A stretch of 64,000 nucleotides of DNA from Daphnia carinata. Taxonomy: Eukaryota > Arthropoda > Branchiopoda > Diplostraca > Daphniidae. The stretch lies in assembly GCF_022539665.2 (NCBI RefSeq), contig NC_081331.1, forward strand, positions 8,959,534-9,023,533, in the 5' to 3' direction. Every line of letters begins with the position of its first letter. The first letter of the stretch is position 1. This document shows positions 57,264 to 64,000 of this stretch, piece after piece. A model generated the notes under the pieces. That model did no database searches, was not told the DNA's origin, and saw nothing but the letters and a program-made list of their open reading frames with translations. The translations under genes and the position numbers were made by a program.

Positions 57264-60049
57264 CCCTGACGCTGAGGAGGACCTGGAATATTCGGTCTAT
57301 CGGAGCTCCTGAACTTAGGACAGTTATTCGATTTGTGTCCGATTTCACGACAAGAATAACAAATTGGAGGCTGTGCTTGTTCTAAATTATGCCGTTGGAA
57401 TTTACGGCATTCCGATTGTGTATGCCCACGAAAACCGCAGAAATTTCAAGTTATTCCATTTTGTGGAGGTCTATTTCTCGAATCATTAAAAGGTCTCGAA
57501 AACGAAGGCGTGAACTGTGTAGGTCTATTGGAAAATCCCGGATTTTGGTAAGAATTGGTGTTATTATTGGGTCGATGAGGAGGAGGTCTCCAATTTCTGT
57601 CTTGATTGCTGTTATTGGTTTGGAACGAAACTTGTTTCTTATAAGGGTTGCCTGTTGGAGAAGAAGAATAATCTTTCTTGTCCATTTGGAGTTGTTTTAC
57701 TGCTTGCGTGAGTTCATGAAGAACATCCCTAATGTCTCCCCTGTTGTCTTTCGGGCTCTCCGCATTCTTATTCCCTTGACCAATAGAAGCAACGACATTA
57801 TTGACTATTTCTTTCTGGTCGATTAACATCTGCTTGAGTTCCGTCAAATCCGAATGTTTCGTGTCACACGACCCATCGATTGCCCTAACGAATTCATGTT
57901 TTTCCCGATCTGTCTCTAAAGCTTCCAGACGAACGGCATAAATACGTGTTGACGCAACAAGCTCGGTAAAGTTGCGAAATTCCTTATAACGAACTTTGGC
58001 CTGCAATTTGGAATCCAACCCCTCGATAAATTTTTGCATAAGGATGATTGTGAACGATTTCTCAGCATAACCTTCTGGATACGCCTTCTTAAAAATCTCG
58101 TGCAAGCGGTGCGCATAGTCGACAATTTTTTCGCCTGGTTTACGTTTAGCCTTATTGAATTTTTTAATATAGACATCGACGTTTTCATCCCCATGGAAGT
58201 GATCAAGTAAAGCTTCTTTAATAGCCGCATAATCATACGGATGTTGCCTTATAATGTTTTGGAGTACTGAAAAAGCCTTATCTGACATTTTTGCTCGCAG
58301 CATCTGAATAATCTTTTCTTCTGACCATGATGCCCCATCAACTATGCTTTCAAAAGATTCTAGCCAAGAGTCGAAGCGAGAAATTGGACTTCCCGTAAAG
58401 GAAGGAAGCAATTGTAGGCGCGAAAAAGTGTGTTGGTTTGTCTGAAAGTCATTTAAGTCGTTGACTGTGGCTGCGCGTGAAGGGGAACAAGATTTGGCCA
58501 TTTTGGGATCGAATATGGGAGGATTCAACGTCTTCCGCCTTGGATTCGGAGGGTGTCCTGAAATGCTGTTCGTAATCGCCTCAGTTGCGCTATCAGATCT
58601 TCCTGCTGGCTGGATTGCTGGGCTTGAGGAGGGTGTTGAGTGCGTGACTGGCTGGAAGGCCGATTTCTTTGGCGTGCTCGCCTTCTCCTCGGAATGCGTT
58701 CCGACAGCGGCGATTCCTGCGGACTCGGCGTGGTTTGCTGTTCTTCCTGGGTTCTCGGAATGTATGATAGCAACTGTCTCAATTCGTAGGTAGCCGGGAT
58801 GAGTGTTTCCAAGATTTCCTTCGCTTTCCGCTGTCCGTCCGGTTGCACCGACGTCCGGAAGTTGTTGAATTTGGTCTGAAGCGATGTTAGTTCCGGCAAT
58901 AATCCCTCCAAACTGCTTATGGACTGAACTTTTCTTAGGTAAGGGACCAGATGGAGGATGTCCTTGAGGAACTTCAGCTGGTACTCCCGCAGGGTGTCCT
59001 TTAGGTAGGTTGAGAACTGCGATATCTCGATTGCTAGACGGGAATATGTCTTGTCCTCGAGGTTGTTGAGCAAGCTTTCCTTGGGGGCAAAGTTGAAGAG
59101 GTACTTGTCCTTCGCCGGCGTGAATGTCAGCAACTCGACGATGTTGTAAGTCTGTCCTAGTAGGTAAATCGTAAACTCCCTCGCATAGGTTGTGAAGATT
59201 GCTGTCAACGTGGCCACTTGGTTCTCCGCAACCTGTGCCGTTGTCCTGGTTTGTCCAATTGCTATCGTTTCCAGAATTGTTCCCAAATCTTTCAGGAGTG
59301 TCTTCGGGTTTTTCAAATCCGTTGTCACGTTGGCTTGGTATTGGTACCGCAGCCGGATTGTTTGCATCAACGATCGTAGTTGTTCCCAAATTAACGGATT
59401 GGTTGATTTGAAATCCAATTCCCTCTCCTTGAGGTACCTGAGCGTCAGTAGTAGGGACGGTAACTGACTCGTTGGTGCCGGGAATATTCTCGATTGGTTG
59501 GTCGTGATCTCGTGGTATAGGTGATGGAGACTCACTTTGGGTTGACCGTCCATTCACTGGGCTTTTCTTTTGGAAAAAGCTTAAAAGAGTGCTCGAGAGA
59601 AAACTGGTCTTTGATGTGTTTCCCACAGGTGATTTTATGGGAGAAAAACGAGACGCTAACCTTGCATAAACTGACGGTGCGGGCTGAGTAGGTGTAACGG
59701 AAGCTTTGCTACGGCCCCAAATTTTCTTAGTGGGAGTTTTAACTAATGGGGCTACGGCCTCATACGCGGTGTTAGACCTCAATTTCTTCAACTGGGTTTT
59801 ATCTGTCTGTACTTTAGGAGTTAAAACGGGAGAGGTAGATGGTTTAATGGCTTCTGTCTCTTTATCTGAAATCTGACTGCCTTGAGATGACTGTGGAACG
59901 GTCGCGGTAGAAGCTGACAATTTTTCAAAACTAATCAATTTAGCAATCGTTTCGTTATTGACTTGCACTACGGGTGTTACAGGAATAAGCGGAGTGTTCA
60001 AAGGTGTACGAGAAAGTTTATGCCCACCTGACATAACATCGTCCATCAT
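57254..60049 (-). CDS. gag: Gag polyprotein, interrupted by one TGA
   Basis: The ATG at 60,049 opens an 867-codon frame to a TGA at 57,448-57,446. The first ~500 residues are Ser/Pro/Thr/Asn-rich and disordered-looking. A retrotransposon capsid-like domain follows (FDSWLESFESIVDGASWSEE, KFIEGLDSKLQAKVRYKEF, RIYAVRLEALETDREKHEF), then a basic Asn/Pro-rich linker. After the TGA the same frame stays open for 63 codons to a TAG at 57,256 and encodes the nucleocapsid: the rest of a first CCHC knuckle (NFCGFRGHTQSEC) and a complete second one (CYSCREIGHKSNNC). The TGA stands where the first knuckle's first Cys is expected. It is either a nonsense mutation of this copy or a read-through codon. The -1 site to pol lies at the end of this frame. 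Confidence 0.85.
57260..57266 (-). promoter_or_regulatory. -1 ribosomal frameshift site GGGAAAC
   Basis: On the element strand the heptamer reads G GGA AAC in the gag frame, the canonical X XXY YYZ pattern. Two codons later the gag frame stops (TAG at 57,256-57,254). The -1 frame from this heptamer is open through the whole of pol. A downstream stimulatory RNA structure was not evaluated. Confidence 0.85.
58525..59553 (-). CDS. 342-codon ORF overprinted on gag in the +1 frame
   Basis: The ATG at 59,553 (MDGQPKVSLHHLYHEI) opens a frame that overlaps the disordered part of gag for 1,029 bases. Unlike the gag frame there, this product looks like a folded helical protein with regular hydrophobic spacing: RYLKERELDFKSTNPLIW, LLKDLGTILETIAIGQTRTT, YLKDTLREYQLKFLKDILHL, LLPELTSLQTKFNNFRT. 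A basic, Gln-rich tail ends LRIQGGRR. The gag frame in the same stretch has the awkward composition typical of a shadow frame. Two readings are possible: a real overlapping gene, or an ancestral Gag segment displaced by two compensating indels. I recognise no family. Confidence 0.55.
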   Translation of the reverse strand: MDGQPKVSLHHLYHEITTNQSRIFPAPTSQLPSLLLTLRYLKERELDFKSTNPLIWEQLRSLMQTIRLRYQYQANVTTDLKNPKTLLKDLGTILETIAIGQTRTTAQVAENQVATLTAIFTTYAREFTIYLLGQTYNIVELLTFTPAKDKYLFNFAPKESLLNNLEDKTYSRLAIEISQFSTYLKDTLREYQLKFLKDILHLVPYLRKVQSISSLEGLLPELTSLQTKFNNFRTSVQPDGQRKAKEILETLIPATYELRQLLSYIPRTQEEQQTTPSPQESPLSERIPRRRRARQRNRPSSQSRTQHPPQAQQSSQQEDLIAQLRRLRTAFQDTLRIQGGRR

Positions 60050-60061
60050 TGTGGTAGAGCT

Positions 60062-60080
60062 CTGAAAAACGCTGCCACCA
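60062..60080 (-). promoter_or_regulatory. Primer-binding site
   Basis: Three bases after the 5' LTR the element strand reads TGGTGGCAGCGTTTTTCAG. TGG at this position is the complement of a tRNA CCA end, so this is the minus-strand primer-binding site. The tRNA was not identified. The gag ATG follows 13 bp downstream. Confidence 0.7.
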
Positions 60081-60083
60081 TTA

Positions 60084-60892
60084 TGTAAAGCATCTTCCTC
60101 GTGGGAAGACTGACTTTACTGTATTAAGACAAAAGGAAATAATAACGAGCTCGGAGGCGTATTTCCCACAATGATGGATTTATTATCCCAGATTAAGCAT
60201 ACTACATTAAGCAAGAACATAAAGAGAAATAAAGATACAGTAGGGAAACTAAAGAGAGAAAGAGAGACAATTATAACCAAGTCTTACCGTGATCACACGA
60301 GTGGGTAGCGGAAAGATATCGACACGGAAGCGAACGAGATAACCTCACGCTCACGAAGTCAATTCACAATCAAATAGATTGAACAAGTGTTTAAGAAAAA
60401 GGACAAATGCACTGTTCAAGAATAACTAAGTTCGAACAGATGCAATTTAAAGCAAGTTAAGCAAATAAAGTTACACGAAAGAGTACAGTTTACTACGCAA
60501 TACTATTAACCAAAAAATAAGAGCAACAAGAATAAATTCAGCCGACTACCTTACTCAGCTGCAAGTTCTTGTCTGATCTTTATCATATTTTGGGTTCACG
60601 ATTACACTTCGCATATTGGCAAATTGGTGAGTTGCTGTGCGAGTATTTGCAACCAATCAAAGATGTTTAAAATGGCGTGATAATGGTGCGATGATGGGCG
60701 CCAATCAAAGATGTTTTATAAGTGACGTGATGCTGATGACACATGGATGCGTCAGCTAGCTAGCAGGTGTTCATCTAGGTCACCCGTGTTGCGTATGTAT
60801 ATTGTTGCCATGGACATGTTTTATACTAATTACTTATTAAAGATACTACAGAAAGGGCATATAAGTTGAAGATGTATATTGGCTTCGTTACA
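60084..60892 (-). repeat. 5' LTR of the gypsy-like element
   Basis: This is the second 809-bp LTR copy, upstream of gag in element sense. Its outer edge TGTAACGAAG abuts the target duplication ATTA at 60,893-60,896, and the other ATTA lies at 47,128-47,131. Confidence 0.92.
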
Positions 60893-61651
60893 ATTACTAG
60901 CGCTAGATGGCATTTAATTTTTGCAACATATAAACAAAAAAAGCATGCGTTTTTTTTGTTTGTTTGTTTTGACGGCAAAATTCCAGACGGTTTGCCGATT
61001 TCCGATTTTTTTTGTAATTTTGCTTCGAGCAAAATAAAGAAAACTGAAAATTTGAGAAGTCTGGAGAAAGGCACACATTGTCTGAATCGTAACCTTTTCC
61101 CAACCTCACTTTTTTTTCCAAATTTTCCGTTGTCGTATTTCTACCCGCAGGAAATATTAGGAAAACTTATTGGCCAAAGGCGATTTTATATGCAGACAAT
61201 ACTATTTTATGTTTTTTTAATTAATCTAAATTATTCAACAGAAAATTGTTAAGAAGACTATTATTTAAGTTAAGCAAACTGGCGAACGAAATAAGTTTTA
61301 GTATTTCGTTCACCAGCCATTATCATCAATTCATAATTGAAGCCTTTTTGTAATCGATAGATTTGAACTTAAATTGGATGGAAAACTCCTGTTTAATTCT
61401 AATTTAGATTCATCGAACAAAACCTAAAATAATATTGTCTGCATTCTAAAATCCAGTGTATTGGATTTGGTACTTTTTTATACTTAAAATCAAATCCTTG
61501 AAAAAAAAGGCCCGGCAAATCATTCCAAATCAAATCAGGGTGAAAAACCGGTTTTTCAAATCAAATCTTTGAAAATATGGCTGAAATCCAAATCATTTTA
61601 TATTTTTAAAAATCCAAATCAAATCCAAATCAAATCCAAATCAAATCAAAT
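60893..61651. other. Spacer and 3' flank of the hAT element with 11-bp repeats
   Basis: 60,893-61,440 shows no gene. From about 61,490 to 61,651 the words AAATC and CCAAATCAAAT dominate. At 61,613-61,646 an 11-bp unit CCAAATCAAAT repeats three times almost directly beside the hAT stop codon, so this is probably the subterminal repeat region of the transposon. Its outer terminus was not pinned down. Confidence 0.5.
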
Positions 61652-64000
61652 TTATTTTACTTTTTTCTCTTGCCGATTGTCAGTTTCCAAAAGATGAGCA
61701 TTTCGTTTAATGAATACAAGCATGTCAAACAATTTGGGTTTTATCTTGTTTCTTTTTGCTGACAAAATGTCAACTGCCGTGCTAAATGTACGCTCAATAT
61801 TAGCGGAAGAACATGGAATTCCCATGATATCCCTTGCAATTGGGGCTAAGGCTAGGAATCTATGTTGATTAAGATTCCAATATTCACATGGACTAAACTC
61901 AAGACCAAACTGACCCTTTTCATTCACAATTGGGGGTTCTTTCAGATAGTTATCAAATTCATCGAGCACTTTCGACACACCCCTTGACAAAGTTCGTGGG
62001 CGAACGAGCACGCTGGCAAGTAGAGGACGGATGGATTGTCTTGCTCGCTTATGAACAGGTGTAGCTGATGGATTTTCATTTGCTTTACGTGTTCTTTCAT
62101 CTTCAGCACCACTGCCAGAGTTGTCTTCATTGTCTCCCCCTTCTTCATTACCACCTAAAATTTCAAATAATAAATTCAACCATATAAAACAGCTTACCTA
62201 AGACACAAATCTGCATAAGACGCATGAATGTTAAAGTGGTTTTCATACCGACTGTACGATAGCGCAATCTCAGTAATTCCTTAGCAGTAGCAATGACGTC
62301 TTCTTCGTCTTCTCCGGCTGCTGTTATCCACGTTCCCTTTATTCTTGGGTCAAGCAGTGATCCTGCAATAGTTAAGAAAGTTAAAGAAATAGTATCATAA
62401 CCATATCAGTGACTTCAACGTTAATACATACCCAATACAAAAAAGGTGTCTTTTGTAACCCGTCCCAATCGTTTAGTGAGAGATGTGCTTAATTCTTCTG
62501 CCATGCTTTTGCAAGAAATTATGAATTTTGCTTCGTGATTCATTTTTGGGTCCGAAGAACATTGGTTTACCAAATCCAAATAAAATGGAATTACCAATCC
62601 TACTGTTTCCGTATCCTTCTGGAAAACGTCTGTTGCAATTTTGAAGGGCTCTAGTAGGGTAACGAACTCTTTTAAACATTTCAGTTGCAGAGATGAAAGT
62701 GATCCGTGAGCTTTGCAAGCATTCAGTTTAGACTGAAGGGTTGGGTCAATATCGATGGCGTTGAGGAAGTACTTCACCATTGAAAATTGCGAATTCCATC
62801 TAGTAAGATTCATCATTGGTATTTTAAATCCGACGGAATCTACCAGAACCTTAGTATCTACGACACTTCGCCGAACCCCTCCTACTATCTTACACAACAA
62901 ATCCAGGGCCTCCGAAACTAATTTCTAAAAAAATTGAGAACTGGTTAGGGGACAGCAAACAAGGAAATTGAAACAATGAACTGATACTTACATCGAGTGC
63001 CTTAAGTCCATCTTTAATGACTAACTGTGCCTGATGAGGCAAACATCCTGCGTGAGACGAAGTGGCTGTGACAAAACCCGTCTCGTTGATTTTCCAGCTG
63101 TTTTCTTGTATCAGCTCTGCGAGGTCAATTTCTAATGCAGATACTAGATTTTCAATGACGATATCTTCATTTTGCGAACCGTCAGCTGATGACGTACACT
63201 CTAAGTATTCTGGAATCAAAACGTAATTTGGTACTTCCATCCCGGCTTCGAGTTCTAGTTCAATGAATTCATCTTCCTTGTCTTCTCTGATGAAATTTGA
63301 GAGTTGTAATTGAAATGCAGCAGTCATGTTTGACGCATTATCAGTCACAGTGCGAACAACCTGGAAATATAAATGAATCATTATGCAGAATCGTAGAAAT
63401 ACAAAGATAAGGTACTAACCTTTCCATTCAGTTCCCAGTCGGAAACGACGCATTCGGACTCTGAGAGAATTGCTGCGGCTGTGTGATGTTTTGGCATCTC
63501 CTGCATGCTTAAAAAGCAGGTAAATGGAACGTAGTCGGCAGTTACTGAAGAACAAGAGACCCCCATAAATCCAGTCATGCTGTTTGATGACCAAAGATCA
63601 AGCATAATGGTAACAACATCACAAGACTTCAGCACTGTTTTTACTACTTCCGCAGTCCTTGAGTAGATTGATGGTATGATACCATCTCTCATTTTTTCAT
63701 AGCTCGGAATTTGATATGTAGGTGCGAGAAATGAGATCAGCTTCCGAAATCCCTCTCGTTGCACTATTGTTAAAGGCAAATTGTCTGAAACAATCATTTC
63801 GCCTAAAAGAGTGTCAATTTTCTTTTGAGTATCTTTTGGTATTTTTGGTGTTGCTATGAAATTCTTCATGGAAGACTGGTTTGTTAGGTTTGGTTTCCCT
63901 CCTCCTTTTACTTTGTTATAATCTTCTTCGTGGCATCTTCTTAAATGTCGGATGAAATTGGAAAAGGAATCTGCATGTCCGTGGTGATATTTCCCGTTGT
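61652..64000 (-). CDS. hAT-superfamily transposase with BED finger, 5' end outside the window
   Basis: Five exons with good GT..AG introns read without stops. At the window edge is the end of a BED-type zinc finger (FIRHLRRCHEEDYNKVKGGG). Then come MKNFIATPKIPKDTQKKIDT, the catalytic-domain start VVTIMLDLWSSNSMTGFMGV, VRTVTDNASNMTAAFQLQLS with a conserved D, an insertion region with HAGCLPHQAQLVIKDGLKA, MNLTRWNSQFSMVKYFL, LLDPRIKGTWI, and the C-terminal hAT dimerisation motif CSSANIERTFSTAVDILSAK. The stop is at 61,652. The protein is of ZBED type. An intact, spliced structure means it is either a recent transposon or a domesticated gene. Introns are near 63,420-63,362, 62,990-62,925, 62,430-62,364 and 62,265-62,155. 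Confidence 0.85.

Larger units (their letters stand above)
47132..60892 (-). mobile_element. Nearly complete Ty3/gypsy LTR retroelement with envelope-like gene
   Basis: The element has two 809-bp LTRs in direct orientation, beginning TGTAACGAAG and ending CTTTACA in element sense, flanked on both sides by ATTA. Element order is 5' LTR, primer-binding site, Gag, Pol (protease, reverse transcriptase, RNase H, integrase), accessory ORF 1, accessory ORF 2, envelope-like ORF, 3' LTR. At 13.76 kb it is long for the superfamily; the extra length lies in the gag N-terminal part, the pol-env interval and the env gene. The RT-RH-IN order marks it as Ty3/gypsy. The LTRs differ at three sites by my count, so insertion was recent. 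Confidence 0.93.

Noticed and set aside
58461-59467. Plus-strand ORFs opposite gag
   Set aside because: They are shadows of the two overlapping minus-strand frames.
61613-61650. CRISPR-like short repeat array
   Set aside because: The 11-bp units are contiguous without spacers and the genome is eukaryotic; better explained as transposon subterminal repeats.

Overview
This window is nuclear DNA from an arthropod, most likely a branchiopod crustacean of the Daphnia type. The protein-coding genes are split by many short GT..AG introns (mostly about 60-100 bp). The conserved genes are animal ones (dynactin p50, a Y-box protein, the UBR3 ubiquitin ligase, DLG5, ATAD1), and the repeats are typical of arthropods (Ty3/gypsy elements with an envelope-like gene, a BED-type hAT transposon). 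The species call is inference; no search was possible.

Layout. 0-36 kb is genic: dynactin subunit 2 (minus, 1.6-3.4 kb); a decayed DLG5 3' half (plus, 7.0-9.6 kb); a decayed ATAD1/Msp1-type AAA ATPase fragment (minus, 9.9-12.0 kb); a Y-box/cold-shock RNA-binding protein (minus, 17.7-19.6 kb); and a large UBR3-type E3 ligase (minus, 23.8-35.2 kb). One UBR3 intron holds a complete secreted-protein gene on the opposite strand (29.9-32.3 kb). Between the genes lie AT-rich spacers with short non-autonomous DNA-transposon relics.

37.7-47.1 kb is a graveyard. A divergent pair, an ankyrin-repeat gene on the minus strand and a cysteine-rich glycoprotein-like gene on the plus strand, occurs twice, with a third glycoprotein fragment. 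All copies are broken, and they are interleaved with a solo LTR, a truncated gypsy pol carrying its own small solo LTR, and a tRNA 3' half.

47,132-60,892 is a nearly complete, recent Ty3/gypsy-like element on the minus strand: 809-bp LTRs differing at three positions by eye, and a 4-bp ATTA target duplication. Its order is gag, pol, two small related accessory ORFs, then a spliced envelope-like gene. It shows several unusual features: a G GGA AAC slippery site joining gag to pol; a TGA exactly at the first Cys position of the first Gag zinc knuckle; a 342-codon ORF overprinted on gag in another frame; and two tRNA-like sequences antisense to the element. Its envelope-like protein shares the N-terminal plan of the broken glycoprotein genes at 39.7-46 kb, so both probably belong to one poorly described glycoprotein family.

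61.4-64 kb holds an intron-containing hAT transposase gene, cut by the window end, with 11-bp repeats beside its stop codon.
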